DNA of 64,000 nucleotides from CAVUWL01 sp963787415 (GCA_963787415.1 CAWBCO010000006.1:62001-126000), one strand, 5' to 3'; shown: positions 7,760 through 17,250, numbered from the stretch's first letter. Notes: generated by a model from the letters alone, not told the origin. A program made the numbers and translations.

Positions 7760-9310
7760 ATGGAGAGCGCTTCGGTCCCGGCTCCGGAGGTCCCCAGAAG
7801 GGAGGGAGCAAGGGAGGGCGGCAAGGGGCTCAAAACCGGAGCGATCGGCTACGCCTCCAATCTCGTTATCGGGATCGCCTCCACCGCACCCGCCTACAGC
7901 ATCGCCGCCACGCTCGGCTTCGTCACCGCGGTTGCCGGAATGGGCTTCCACGCTCCCGCGGTGATGATCGTCTCGTTCATCCCGATGCTTTTGATCGCTG
8001 CTGCCTACAACTACATGAACAAGGCCGACCCCGATTGTGGGACCAGCTTCACCTGGGTGACGAGGGCACTGGGCCCCCACCTGGGATGGCTCACGGGCTG
8101 GACGATCGTCGTCGCGGACGTCGTGGTGATGGCCACCCTGGCCTACATTGCCGGCGTCTACACCTTCACCCTCTTCGGCCTCACCGCTGCCTCAAACAAC
8201 ATCCTCGACGTCAGCATCGTGGCGGCAATCTGGATCATTGCGATGACCTGGATCTGCTACGTCGGGATCGAGATCTCGGCCCGGGCCCAGACCATCTTGT
8301 TGTCGATTGAGATCTTCACCCTGTCGCTGTTCGCGGTGGTCGCGCTATGGAAGGTCTACGTGACCGGAATATCGGGCTCCGTTCACCTCGGACTGAGCTG
8401 GTTCTCACCCTTTGACCTACCGGGAGGAACGACCGCCCTGGTCAGCGGCCTGTTGCTCGGCGTCTTCATCTACTGGGGATGGGACAGCGGCGTCTGCGTC
8501 AACGAGGAGTCACGCGACAGTGCCAACGGCCCTGGCAAGGCGGCTGTGATGAGCACTGTGCTTCTGGTTCTGATCTACGTCGTTGTGGCCGCCGCGGCGC
8601 AGGCATTTCAGGGTCCGAACTTTCTCTCCAACAACTCAAACGACGTGCTCGGCGCCCTCGGCCACAGCGTCCTGGGGTCCCCTCTCGACAAGCTCCTGAT
8701 CATCACGGTGCTGACCTCTGCCTCGGCCTCGACCCAGACGACGATCCTGCCAACCGCTCGTACAACACTCTCGATGGCGCGCTTCGGAGCGATCCCCAAG
8801 TCCTTCGGCAGGATCAATCCCCGCTACCTGACCCCCGACGTATCGACAATCGCGATGGGGGTGATCTCATTAATTTGGACGCTGTTCATCATCAACCTCA
8901 GCACCAACGTGCTGGGCGACGCGATCACCGGGCTTGGCTTTCAGATCGCCTTTTACTACGGATTGACTGGATTTGCCTGCACCGTGTACTACCGCAAGGA
9001 GATCTTTAAAAGCGTTCGCAACTTCATTATGGTCGGTGTCGCACCGCTGATCGGCGGTCTGATCCTCGCCTACATCTTCGTCAAGGCATACATCACCTAC
9101 AAGAACCCCGCCGAAACCGAAACCGGCAAGGCGTTCCTCGGCTTCGGAGTGCCGGTGGCGATCGGCGTCGGCCTGATCTTGCTGGGGGTGGTTGTGATGG
9201 TCTGGGCAAACTTGGTCTACCCAAAGTTCTTCAAGCGCAGGCCCGAGGTCGCCGATCCGGGCATCCTCGAGGGCACCGTGATCGGTGAGGCCTCGGTATT
9301 GGCGGACTGA
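7760..9310 (+). CDS. APC-family amino acid/polyamine permease
   Basis: A 516-residue membrane protein from the ATG at 7760, preceded by GGGAGGAG. It has the APC signature region GLKTGAIGYASNLVIGIASTA in the first membrane helix and about 12 hydrophobic segments, ending with a polar tail after residue 490. APC permeases import amino acids or amines by proton symport or exchange. Its divergent pairing with the aminotransferase operon through the shared palindromic promoter suggests it brings in the amine that the operon degrades. A universal stress protein follows at once. The exact substrate cannot be read from the sequence. Confidence 0.9.
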   Translation: MESASVPAPEVPRREGAREGGKGLKTGAIGYASNLVIGIASTAPAYSIAATLGFVTAVAGMGFHAPAVMIVSFIPMLLIAAAYNYMNKADPDCGTSFTWVTRALGPHLGWLTGWTIVVADVVVMATLAYIAGVYTFTLFGLTAASNNILDVSIVAAIWIIAMTWICYVGIEISARAQTILLSIEIFTLSLFAVVALWKVYVTGISGSVHLGLSWFSPFDLPGGTTALVSGLLLGVFIYWGWDSGVCVNEESRDSANGPGKAAVMSTVLLVLIYVVVAAAAQAFQGPNFLSNNSNDVLGALGHSVLGSPLDKLLIITVLTSASASTQTTILPTARTTLSMARFGAIPKSFGRINPRYLTPDVSTIAMGVISLIWTLFIINLSTNVLGDAITGLGFQIAFYYGLTGFACTVYYRKEIFKSVRNFIMVGVAPLIGGLILAYIFVKAYITYKNPAETETGKAFLGFGVPVAIGVGLILLGVVVMVWANLVYPKFFKRRPEVADPGILEGTVIGEASVLAD

Positions 9311-9326
9311 TTTCAAGGAGAGACGG

Positions 9327-9746
9327 ATGAGAAATGTCATCGTCGGCTATGACGGTTCTGAGTGTGGAAAAGCGGCGCTCGATGAGGCCTGCAAGCTGGC
9401 CAAGGAGCTGGGCGATGGAGTCGTGGTCGTCTTCGGCTATGCCCCCGGTGGCTACGGAGGTGGCGAGATCCCCTCACATCGAGAGGCGGTCGAGGAAATC
9501 GGGGAGAGGGTCACCAACGAGGCAAAGCAACAAACCGCGGCGGCGGGAATCCAGGCCGAGGTCCGACTGCTGGCTTTAAAGGCCCATCACGCGCTGCTGC
9601 AGGTGGCAGACGAACTCGATACCAGGATGATCATCGTCGGTACCTACGGCGAGCCGCCGCTAAAGGGCGCGATCCTTGGCTCGACACCCCACAAGCTCCT
9701 GCACACCGCCGATGTGCCGGTGCTTGTGGTCCCGGCAAAAAGATAA
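9327..9746 (+). CDS. Universal stress protein (UspA family)
   Basis: A 139-residue UspA-fold protein starting MRNVIVGYDGSECG from the ATG at 9327, with AAGGAGAG upstream. The ATP-binding loop is complete: VGTYGEPPLKGAILGSTPHKLL matches the G-2x-G-9x-G-(S/T) pattern. It begins 16 bases after the permease stop and is almost certainly co-transcribed. Usp proteins next to transporters often modulate them or respond to energy state, but the role here is inference. Confidence 0.92.
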   Translation: MRNVIVGYDGSECGKAALDEACKLAKELGDGVVVVFGYAPGGYGGGEIPSHREAVEEIGERVTNEAKQQTAAAGIQAEVRLLALKAHHALLQVADELDTRMIIVGTYGEPPLKGAILGSTPHKLLHTADVPVLVVPAKR

Positions 9747-9816
9747 GCAGAGCTCGCGGGAGGAGTGGGGATGGAAAGGGGGAGCGTCGAGCGATCGAGC
9801 GAGGCGGCGCCGCTGG

Positions 9817-9959
9817 CTAGTCAACATCGGCGTACGGCGCCGCTGGCCTGGTTCCCCTTCAGCGGCTGGAAGGACTCCTGCGACGGTGATCTTCACGCAA
9901 ACGGCGCCGACGCGGTCGATTTCTACACCCGCAAGAAGGTGATCACCTCGCGTTGGTGA
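9817..9959 (+). pseudogene. C-terminal relic of methylmalonate-semialdehyde dehydrogenase
   Basis: The last about 40 codons read APLAWFPFSGWKDS then GDLHANGADAVDFYTRKKVITSRW (split here), which is the hallmark C-terminus of CoA-acylating methylmalonate-semialdehyde dehydrogenase (MmsA/IolA). The preceding conserved VNIGV motif is present at 9817-9834 but in a different frame, so a frameshift lies near 9834. Nothing upstream encodes the remaining 450 residues; the universal stress gene ends at 9746. This is a deletion remnant. The enzyme acts in valine, inositol and beta-alanine breakdown, which fits the amine-catabolic neighbourhood. Confidence 0.75.
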
Positions 9960-10015
9960 GCACGCCACAGCCCTGGTCCAGGTTGCGGGGTCCGCGGCCA
10001 ACCCGGGGGTCTGTC

Positions 10016-11413
10016 TTAGCGACCGATGTGAAAACCGATCAGCTCTGGAATGCGAGCGACGGCGGCGCTCAGAGGGTCGGGCTCGCGACCGGCGAGCTCG
10101 GCATCCTCGGTGCGCATGATCGCCAGCCGGATCGCTTCCCCACCGATCCACTGAAAGGGCTCCGGTGGCACGCGCGCCGGAGAGGGATCGACGAAGGCCA
10201 GGCGCGAATGCTGATCGCGGTGATCCAAAGCCAACGACGCCAGGGTTCTGGCGACCATGCGGGAGGGACCGACCCCGTTACCGGTGTAGCCGGCCGCCGC
10301 GAAGGTGTGCCCGCCGCGCAACGGCGCCACGATCGGCAGGTGGGAGGGTGAGGCATCGATCGGCCCGCCCCAGGCGTGGGTAATGCGTCGATCGCCTAAA
10401 CCTGGGAAGTAGTTGCGCAGGTGGGCTGCGGCGAGGGAAACCACCTCCGAATCGAGCTCGCTGCGACCTCGGAGGCGTGCCCCCATCGCAATCCGACCGC
10501 CCCCCCAACCGAAGAGGATCCTGCCCTCGGGGGTGGTGCGAAAGTAATTGATCAGAGCGCAGCTGTCGGTTATGCACTCTCCCGCGGTCCAGCCAATCTC
10601 CTCCAAAAGATCGGGAACTGGCTCGGTCAGGACAATGTGGGAGGAGGCGACGGTGAGCGCGTTTCGAAGCGGGCCGCCGGGCGCCTTCGCCGCCGCCCCG
10701 ACCGCGAGCACGGCGGCGGCGGCCAGAACGACGCCACGATCGGTACCGACCCGGACCCCGCCCGGCCCGTCGCGCAGACTTCGCACCGGCGAGGACTCCC
10801 AAACCTCGACCCCGCTGATCTCCAGCTGCGCGCGCAGACCGAGGGCGAGGCGAGCGGGCTGCACGGTGGCCGCGCCGGGGTAAAAGACGCCCGCCCGGAA
10901 GGCCGGTGAGGCGCAGCGATTGGCGACCTCGGCCGCTGAGAGCGCCTCGATGACCCCGGCGGCCCCCAACTCTCGACAGGCTCTGAGGCTTCGCTCGAAG
11001 GCCTGATCATGGGCGGGGGCAGTGGAGACCTGCAGGTAACCCCCCGGTCGATACCACGCCTCGACACCCGTGCGCTCGCAGAAGCTGCCTATCTCACCCA
11101 CCGCCGCCTCGGCGGCCCGGGCGACCGCCAACGCCGAGCGATCCCCCCAGCGCTCGCGCATGCTCGCCAAAGAGAACCACATCGTGTTGGCGAAGCCGCC
11201 GTTTCGACCGCTTGGGCCGCGCCCGCATCCATCTGCCTCGAGCACGATCACGCGCGCCTCGGGCTCCAGCTTCCGAATCTCCCACGCCGCCCACATTCCT
11301 GTGAAGCCGCCCCCGATCACCACCACGTCGGCACTTCGCTCACTCGCCAAGGGTGGGCCGGGGCCAGGCGCCCCCGCCTCCGCCAGCCAGTAGCCGTGCC
11401 GCGTGTGCTCCAT
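10016..11413 (-). CDS. FAD-dependent oxidoreductase, DAO family (PuuB/gamma-glutamylputrescine oxidase-like)
   Basis: A 465-residue flavoprotein with the dinucleotide-binding VVVIGGGFTGMWAAWEIRKLEP near residue 30, the glutamate-ended second strand VIVLEAD, and GRGPSGRNGGF, typical of the DAO family near PuuB and glycine/sarcosine oxidases. The late motif YTGNGVGPSRMVARTLA, with its FAD-contacting glycine-rich loop, is also present. The start is supported by AAGGATGGAG. Such enzymes oxidise secondary amines to an aldehyde, ammonia and peroxide. Proximity to the amine operon suggests a polyamine or N-alkyl amino acid substrate, but it is a separate transcription unit, convergent with the dehydrogenase relic. 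Confidence 0.85.
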   Translation of the reverse strand: MEHTRHGYWLAEAGAPGPGPPLASERSADVVVIGGGFTGMWAAWEIRKLEPEARVIVLEADGCGRGPSGRNGGFANTMWFSLASMRERWGDRSALAVARAAEAAVGEIGSFCERTGVEAWYRPGGYLQVSTAPAHDQAFERSLRACRELGAAGVIEALSAAEVANRCASPAFRAGVFYPGAATVQPARLALGLRAQLEISGVEVWESSPVRSLRDGPGGVRVGTDRGVVLAAAAVLAVGAAAKAPGGPLRNALTVASSHIVLTEPVPDLLEEIGWTAGECITDSCALINYFRTTPEGRILFGWGGGRIAMGARLRGRSELDSEVVSLAAAHLRNYFPGLGDRRITHAWGGPIDASPSHLPIVAPLRGGHTFAAAGYTGNGVGPSRMVARTLASLALDHRDQHSRLAFVDPSPARVPPEPFQWIGGEAIRLAIMRTEDAELAGREPDPLSAAVARIPELIGFHIGR

Positions 11414-11478
11414 CCTTTGCCGAGTCTCGCACTCAGCGCCGGGCGAGGCGCGACTCGGGCTCGCTAGTCTGGCCCTGC

Positions 11479-12552
11479 GTGAGCACCTTTGAGCGGATCG
11501 CCGAGCTGGGAGTGAAGATCGAGTCCTGTCAACTGGAGGGACTCGAGTTCACGGTTGGCGATTTCGAACGCCTGACCACGGTGATCAGGCTGCGTGGAGG
11601 AGGCGAGGAGGGGATCGGCGAGGACGTCACCTATGACCCGGTTGACCATCTGGCTCTGCAGGGGGCGGGGGGACCGGAGGAGATTAATGGGGATCGCAGC
11701 TTCGCCGAGCTCTCAGAGCTGATCGGAAGCCTCGACCTCTTCCCGACCGCCGCCCCCGAGCGCGACGTATCCCGTGCCTACCGACGCTGGGCCTTCGAGT
11801 CCGCCGCGCTCGATTTGGCCCTGCGCCAGGCCTCCACCACGCTCGCCGCGGCGCTTGGCCGCGAGGCCCGTCCCCTCACCTTCGTCTCCTCGATGCGGCT
11901 TTCGCCTTTCGGTAGCGAGCAGGCCTCCTCGATCGAGCCGCTGCTCGCTCGGCTCGCCGTTTACCCGACCCTGCGCTTTAAGCTCGACCCGACCAACGAC
12001 TGGGATGACGATCTGATCGCAGCCCTGGTTAAGACAGGTGCTGTGGACTCGCTCGACCTGAAGGGCTTTTACAAAGGCACTCCGGTTGACGTCGAAACCG
12101 ACCCAGCGCTCTACGCGAAGCTGATCGAGGCCTTCCCGCAGGCCTGGCTTGAGGACCCTGACGTGAACAAGGAGACCAAACCGCTGCTTGACCGGGTCGC
12201 TGAGCGGGTCACCTGGGACGCCCCGATCCATTCCGTTGCCGACATCGAGTCGATGCCCTGGGCGCCACGGATGGTCAACATCAAGCCCTCGCGCTTCGGC
12301 CCGATCAGGGAGCTTTTCGCCACCTATGACTACTGCGATGAGCGCGGTATTGGTGCCTACGGAGGCGGCCAGACCGAGCTTGGGCCCGGCCGCGGCCAGA
12401 TCCAGTATCTGGCTTCGATCTTTCATCCCGACACCCCCAACGACGTCGCCCCCTCCGCCTACAACGACCCGCAGCTGGCGAGCAGGCTGGGACTGGCAAG
12501 CAGCCCCCTGGCGCCGCGACTGTCTGAGCGCGGCTTTCGCTGGGATGGATAG
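11479..12552 (+). CDS. Enolase-superfamily enzyme (mandelate racemase/muconate lactonizing-like)
   Basis: From the GTG at 11479 the product is 357 residues. It shows enolase-superfamily features in order: an N-terminal capping domain, LRFKLDPTNDWDDDLI, the strand DSLDLKGFYKG, WLEDPDV, VTWDAPIHSVADIE and VNIKPSRFG, whose acidic residues and lysines fit metal binding and acid/base roles. The family abstracts a proton alpha to a carboxylate (racemases, epimerases, cycloisomerases). I cannot name the substrate. It is divergent from the FAD oxidoreductase with 65 bases between the starts, and is followed 13 bases later by the ferritin. Confidence 0.75.
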   Translation: MSTFERIAELGVKIESCQLEGLEFTVGDFERLTTVIRLRGGGEEGIGEDVTYDPVDHLALQGAGGPEEINGDRSFAELSELIGSLDLFPTAAPERDVSRAYRRWAFESAALDLALRQASTTLAAALGREARPLTFVSSMRLSPFGSEQASSIEPLLARLAVYPTLRFKLDPTNDWDDDLIAALVKTGAVDSLDLKGFYKGTPVDVETDPALYAKLIEAFPQAWLEDPDVNKETKPLLDRVAERVTWDAPIHSVADIESMPWAPRMVNIKPSRFGPIRELFATYDYCDERGIGAYGGGQTELGPGRGQIQYLASIFHPDTPNDVAPSAYNDPQLASRLGLASSPLAPRLSERGFRWDG

Positions 12553-12565
12553 GGTTGAGCGAGGG

Positions 12566-13091
12566 ATGAGCTTCGCAACGAGCCTCAACGAGCAGGTCGC
12601 CTTCGAGTTTTCGGCTCAACAGCAATACATCGCGATTGCCGTTAACTACGACTCTGAGACTCTGCCCCAACTCGCCACCTTCTTTTATCGCCAGGCCCTG
12701 GAGGAGCGAAACCACGCGATGATGATCACCCAATACCTTCTCGACGCTGGACACCCGATCGAGGTACCGGGGTATCGAGGCACCGCAGAGCAGCTTTCCC
12801 GATACCGTCGCGCCGGTCCAACTCGCGCTCGAACAGGAGAAGCGGGTCAGCAATCAGATCGCAAACCTGGCCCGGCTGGCGCGTGAGGAGGGCGATTACC
12901 AGGGCGAGCAGTTCATGCAGTGGTTCATAAAGGAGCAGGTTGAGGAGGTATCGAGCATGTCGGCGCTGCTGAAGATCGTCGAACGGGCAAAAGACAATCC
13001 GTTGCTCGCCGAGGAGTACCTGGCTCGCGAGAAGCTGGGCGACAGCGAGGATGATCCGACCGCCCCGAGCGCCGCTGGCGGCACCCTCTAA
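12566..13091 (+). pseudogene. Ferritin with single-base frameshift
   Basis: Two frames together make a ferritin of about 174 residues. The first, from the ATG at 12566, reads MSFATSLNEQVAFEFSAQQQ and contains EERNHAMM. The second begins IEAPQSSFPDTV and contains LEQEKRVSNQI and FIKEQVEEV, ending at TAA 13089-13091. The ferroxidase glutamates and EExxH are intact across both. The break is at about 12768-12775, where GTACCGGGGTATC would read on as VPGIEAP if one G were removed from the run of four. Ferritin stores iron as ferric oxide in a 24-subunit shell. This is either a recent frameshift or a homopolymer sequencing error. Confidence 0.85.
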
Positions 13092-13123
13092 GCGGCGCCC
13101 CCAGCCGCCCGAGGGCCGTCAGT

Positions 13124-13972
13124 CTAAGCAAGCCAGCCGGCTCGCTTGCGCATGCTTTTAAGGCGTCGAAACTCGGCGATGTCCTCGCGTAAGGCCGCCG
13201 GGGCTGGTGCGGGCAAAAAGCGGGCGGGAAGGGCGGCCTCAGAGATCCCCTCCCGATCGGCGCGGACTAAGTAGGCGCGGGCACCGCGGCGCGCGGTCAC
13301 CGCGGCCGGCGCACCCTCGCCCTCCCAGAGCAAACCGGCATAGTCGTCCAAGCCATAGCCGCCGGGCATCCCAGCGGCGACCGCCTCGAGGTAGACGGCG
13401 CGACGCTCCGGCTCGTTGTTGTAGTGGACGCAGAGGCTGCCCTCCAGCAGTCCGAGGCCGGCGGCCGCGGCGGGACGACCCGAGGACTTGCTGACCCCCG
13501 CCTCAAACCAGCACATTGCGCCGGCACTTTGGCCGGCCAAGACGATGCCCTGTCTCCAGGCAAGGCTGAGAATGGCGCCGATCTCATGCGCCTCCCAGAC
13601 CGCCAGGAGATTGACCAGGCTGCCGCCGCCGACGTAGATCAGATCCTGAGAGAGGAGGTGATCGCGCAGGGCCATCGGGTGGCGGCCGAGCCGAAAGAGG
13701 GAGAGATCGGAGGGCTCGCAGGCCCGCTCACCAAAGGCCGTATAGAAACGGGCGATCTGCTCGGAGGTATCACCGCTCGCGGTCGGCAGAATGCAGATCC
13801 GCGGGCGCCCCTCAGCGCGCTCGGTCGCCAGCCTCAGGATCAGCTCACATACTGCCCGGTCGGGCGGGCGGGATGTGAAGTCGTGCCCGCCGAGGGCGAG
13901 TATCCGCCTCAGCGACGGTGCTTCTCCGGCCTCCAATCGCCGCGCCCGAACCTCAGCGCTCGCAACTGCCAT
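13124..13972 (-). CDS. Peptidase S51 family (PepE/cyanophycinase-like), downstream copy
   Basis: A 282-residue protein with the S51 core: RILALGGHDF, RICILPTASGD, LIYVGGGSLVNLL and the nucleophile elbow VLAGQSAGAMCWF, with the catalytic serine in QSAGA. The family includes aspartyl dipeptidase PepE and cyanophycinase, serine hydrolases of the class I glutamine amidotransferase fold. The start overlaps the stop of the neighbouring copy by one base (TGATG), so the pair is translationally coupled. It has an extra N-terminal stretch of about 20 residues compared with its neighbour. The substrate is unknown. Confidence 0.88.
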   Translation of the reverse strand: MAVASAEVRARRLEAGEAPSLRRILALGGHDFTSRPPDRAVCELILRLATERAEGRPRICILPTASGDTSEQIARFYTAFGERACEPSDLSLFRLGRHPMALRDHLLSQDLIYVGGGSLVNLLAVWEAHEIGAILSLAWRQGIVLAGQSAGAMCWFEAGVSKSSGRPAAAAGLGLLEGSLCVHYNNEPERRAVYLEAVAAGMPGGYGLDDYAGLLWEGEGAPAAVTARRGARAYLVRADREGISEAALPARFLPAPAPAALREDIAEFRRLKSMRKRAGWLA

Positions 13973-14733
13973 CAGGCTGCAACCGCTGTTGAGAGCGCCT
14001 CCGGTGCCGCGGCAGACGCCGATGCATCACCGAGGAAGACGGTGGAGATCGGCGTCTCCACAACCTCACCCCTCTTCAGCTCGACACGGTAGCCGCCCGC
14101 CCGCGGACGCGAGGCAACCACCCGGCTCAGCCTGAGATCGGTGAAGTGCAGTGCGGCACCGTCTCCGGCCGCGTAGCCCGATCGCATCCCGTCGCGCAGG
14201 AAGCCGTGATAGGCGAGGCGGCGGCTCGACTCCGGCTCATAATGCACGCAATTGCTAAATGGCAACAATCCGAGCCCCTCGACTTGGCGCGGCTCGCCGT
14301 GGAAGTCGCTCATCGCCTCCGCAAACCAGCAAAGCGATCCGGCCGAGAGCCCGCAGAGGATGATGCCTGCCTGCCAGGCCTCGCGCAGTATCTGGTCGAT
14401 CCCGTGTGCGCGCCAGACCCCGAGCATGCTGATCACGCTGCCGCCGCCGACGTAGATCAGATCCTGAGAGAGGAGGTGTCGGCGGGGGTCGGCGGGGCCC
14501 TGCTCGCGACGGAAAAGCGAGATGTGGCTGGGCTCGCAGCGATCGGCGGGGAAGGCACGATAGAAGCGCACGATGTAGTGGTCCGCATCACCGCTTGCTG
14601 AAGGCAAAAAGCAGATCCGAGGTCGCTCGGCTGTGCTGAGGCCGAGCACATAGTTATCGAGCAGTGGGTTGCCCGACTCCATCGAGAACCCGCCGCCCCC
14701 AAATGCCACGATTTGGCGGGGCGTCGTTTTCAT
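13972..14733 (-). CDS. Peptidase S51 family (PepE-like), upstream copy
   Basis: A 253-residue protein starting MKTTPRQIVAFGGGGFSM at 14733, a typical PepE-type start. The motifs match its downstream neighbour: RICFLPSASGD, DLIYVGGGSVISML and the nucleophile elbow ILCGLSAGSLCWF. The shared DLIYVGGGS and LLSQ segments show that the two genes arose by tandem duplication. It is first in a two-gene unit. The open frame continues upstream to 15105, but the N-terminal match to the family fixes the start at 14733. Confidence 0.88.
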   Translation of the reverse strand: MKTTPRQIVAFGGGGFSMESGNPLLDNYVLGLSTAERPRICFLPSASGDADHYIVRFYRAFPADRCEPSHISLFRREQGPADPRRHLLSQDLIYVGGGSVISMLGVWRAHGIDQILREAWQAGIILCGLSAGSLCWFAEAMSDFHGEPRQVEGLGLLPFSNCVHYEPESSRRLAYHGFLRDGMRSGYAAGDGAALHFTDLRLSRVVASRPRAGGYRVELKRGEVVETPISTVFLGDASASAAAPEALSTAVAA

Positions 14734-14968
14734 CGTTAAATGGTCGCGGCGAGCAGCGTTCTCGTCGTTGGACAGCGGTCCGAAGTTCGAAGCCGTGCGC
14801 TCGCCCGCATGTACAGTGCCTGTCGCGAGGATTCCAGGCACCCTGGCGCCCGCTGGACCCTCGCCGCCCGGCGAAGCAGACTTATCGAGGAGCCAGCGAG
14901 TTGACTCAAACGACCGCATAGATCGAAGGGTCTCCCCGCGGCGGGGCCGACCCGCGGCCTGGCAATGC

Positions 14969-17215
14969 TCAGCTCGTCTTCGCTGCCGGAGCGCCCTCCG
15001 CCGGATCTGGCGCGGCTCGCATCGCGACCGTGGCTGGAGCATCGATCGAGATATGGGGGAGCCTGCGCTCAAGCCAATCCGGGAGCCTCCAGGTGGATCG
15101 CCCAAGCAGCTCCAGCACCGAGGGCAACAGCAGGCTGCGAACGATGAAGGCGTCGAGGAAGACGGCGCTGGCCAGACTCACCCCAAAGAGCTTCAAGACC
15201 CGCTGATCGCCGAAGACGAATGAGATGAAAACGCAGACCATGATCGCAGCAGCCGCGGTAATCACCCGCCCGGTGGAGGAGACGCCCTCGACGACCGCCG
15301 CCGAGGCGTCTCGCCGGCGTATCCACTCCTCGTGAATGCGCGAGACGAGAAAAACCTCGTAATCCATCGAAAGGCCAAAGACGATCGCGAACAAAAGCAC
15401 CGGGATGAAGGCCTCGATCGGACCACCTTCGATGTTGAGCACACTCCCCAGCCACCCCCACTGAAAGACCGCGACAACTACGCCGAGAGAAGCACCGATT
15501 GAGAGCAAGTTCATCAATGCCGCCTGAACTGGAATGACGAGGGAGCGAAAAACGATGAGCAGCAAGAGCGCCGAGAGCGCCACCACGATCGCGATGAACA
15601 GCGGCAACTTGCTGGCGATCACGTGGGTGAAGTCAATGCCGCCCGCGGTTTGGCCGCCGACCAACACCGTCGTGTGTGTGGCAGCGGCAACCGGCGGCAA
15701 GACGCTGTCTCGGAGATCGTTGACGAGGTTGGTGGTTGCAACGTCCTGTGGTGCCGAGCGCGGGAAAACCTGAAAGACGGCTGTGCGGCCGGCCGGGCTC
15801 AGGCCCGGGGCGGAGACCGAGGCCACATCTTCGGCGCGACGCAGGGTGGCGGCGACGGTTCGCACGGCGGTCGGGTCCTTCGAGCTCGGGAGTTGGATCA
15901 CTATCTGCAGCGGTCCGTTGAAGCCCTTGCCGAAGCCCTGCGCAAGCAACTCATAAGCCTTGTAGGTGGTCAGGTTTGTCGGGTCACTACTGGCGTCGCT
16001 TTGACCGAGGCGCATCGATAGGGCCGGAATCGCGAGCACGAGCATGATCGTCAGACCGGTGATCGCACCAAGCCATGGGTGGCGCTGAATCAGCCGTGCC
16101 CAGCGGGGCCAAAAGCCCGCAGCGCTACTGGGACGCGCGACCTCGGCCGTCGTCCCCTTCGGCTGGGAGCGAGCCTTGCGCCCGATCCGCTCGCCAAAGC
16201 GCGAGAGCAGCGCCGGCAGCATTGTGAGTGCAGCGAGCATCGTCATCGCCACCGCAAGGGAAGCCGCGATCGCCAACCCATAGAGGAAGCTGATGCCGAG
16301 TGCGAACATTCCCAACAAGGCGATAATCACCGTCAAACCGGCGAAGAGGACCGCTCTGCCGGCGGTGTCCATCGCGGCGATGGTCGCCTCGCGCACATCG
16401 TCGCCTTGGCCGTAGTTCTCCCGAAAGCGAGTGAGAATGAACAGCGAGTAGTCGATCCCAACTCCGAGGCCGATCATTGCCGCCAACTCGGTGGAGAAGT
16501 TGGGCATTTCGACCACGTGGGTGCCCAGCCCGATCAATCCGATCCCCGTGCCGAGTCCAAGCAGCGCGGTGATGATCGGGAGCCCCATCGCAATCAGCGA
16601 GCCAAAGGTGATCAACAGGATCGCGATCGCGGCTACAAGTCCGATCAGGGTCGTTGCTCCAAGGGAGGGCTGCTGTGTCTGTTCAATCGCCTGTCCGCCA
16701 AGCTCGACCTGAAGCTGGGGCGAGCGGGCACTCTCTGCAACCGAAATCACGCGTTCGATTGCGGATTTCGGCAGTTCGTTGGCGCGCTGGTCAAAGTCAA
16801 CGGTCGCGAAGGCGATCTGCGCGTTGCGGGAGATTGCGACGTGTCCTGTGGGCGAATATGGGCTGTTGACCGCGCTGACATGGGGCAGCTTCGCGATCTG
16901 CGCCAGGACCGGCGACACCCTTGCTTGAATCGCAGGGTCGGTCACGCGGCCCCGCAGTGAATGCAAGACAATCTGATCGGAGTCACCGGCCTGAGCCGGA
17001 AATTCGTGTTTCAGCAGATCGACGGCGCGCTGTGACTCGGTCCCCGGCAATGAGAAATTGCTGGCGTAATCAGACCCTGCCGAGCCCGAAGCCGCGAGCA
17101 CCCCAACCAAGAGGACGATCCACCCAATCACTACGGCGCGAGGGTGCCCAACTGCCGTACGCCCGACCCTCGCAACGAGACCGCTTCTCTGAGGCTTGTT
17201 TGGCACAGCGTCCAT
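14969..17215 (-). CDS. MMPL/RND-superfamily transporter
   Basis: A 748-residue membrane protein with the duplicated MMPL layout: one N-terminal helix, an external domain (residues 60-180), five to six helices, then a second helix, a second external domain (400-540) and five to six more helices. Conserved segments include GLGVGIDYSLFILTRFRE and its counterpart FGLSMDYEVFLVSRIHEEW, whose aspartates lie in the proton path. Such proteins export lipids or drugs. It diverges from a MarR regulator across a palindromic promoter, so it is probably an exporter induced when MarR binds a ligand. Confidence 0.92.
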   Translation of the reverse strand: MDAVPNKPQRSGLVARVGRTAVGHPRAVVIGWIVLLVGVLAASGSAGSDYASNFSLPGTESQRAVDLLKHEFPAQAGDSDQIVLHSLRGRVTDPAIQARVSPVLAQIAKLPHVSAVNSPYSPTGHVAISRNAQIAFATVDFDQRANELPKSAIERVISVAESARSPQLQVELGGQAIEQTQQPSLGATTLIGLVAAIAILLITFGSLIAMGLPIITALLGLGTGIGLIGLGTHVVEMPNFSTELAAMIGLGVGIDYSLFILTRFRENYGQGDDVREATIAAMDTAGRAVLFAGLTVIIALLGMFALGISFLYGLAIAASLAVAMTMLAALTMLPALLSRFGERIGRKARSQPKGTTAEVARPSSAAGFWPRWARLIQRHPWLGAITGLTIMLVLAIPALSMRLGQSDASSDPTNLTTYKAYELLAQGFGKGFNGPLQIVIQLPSSKDPTAVRTVAATLRRAEDVASVSAPGLSPAGRTAVFQVFPRSAPQDVATTNLVNDLRDSVLPPVAAATHTTVLVGGQTAGGIDFTHVIASKLPLFIAIVVALSALLLLIVFRSLVIPVQAALMNLLSIGASLGVVVAVFQWGWLGSVLNIEGGPIEAFIPVLLFAIVFGLSMDYEVFLVSRIHEEWIRRRDASAAVVEGVSSTGRVITAAAAIMVCVFISFVFGDQRVLKLFGVSLASAVFLDAFIVRSLLLPSVLELLGRSTWRLPDWLERRLPHISIDAPATVAMRAAPDPAEGAPAAKTS

Positions 17216-17250
17216 TGTCGTTGATCCTTTGCGGCGCTATCTTTAGCTTG

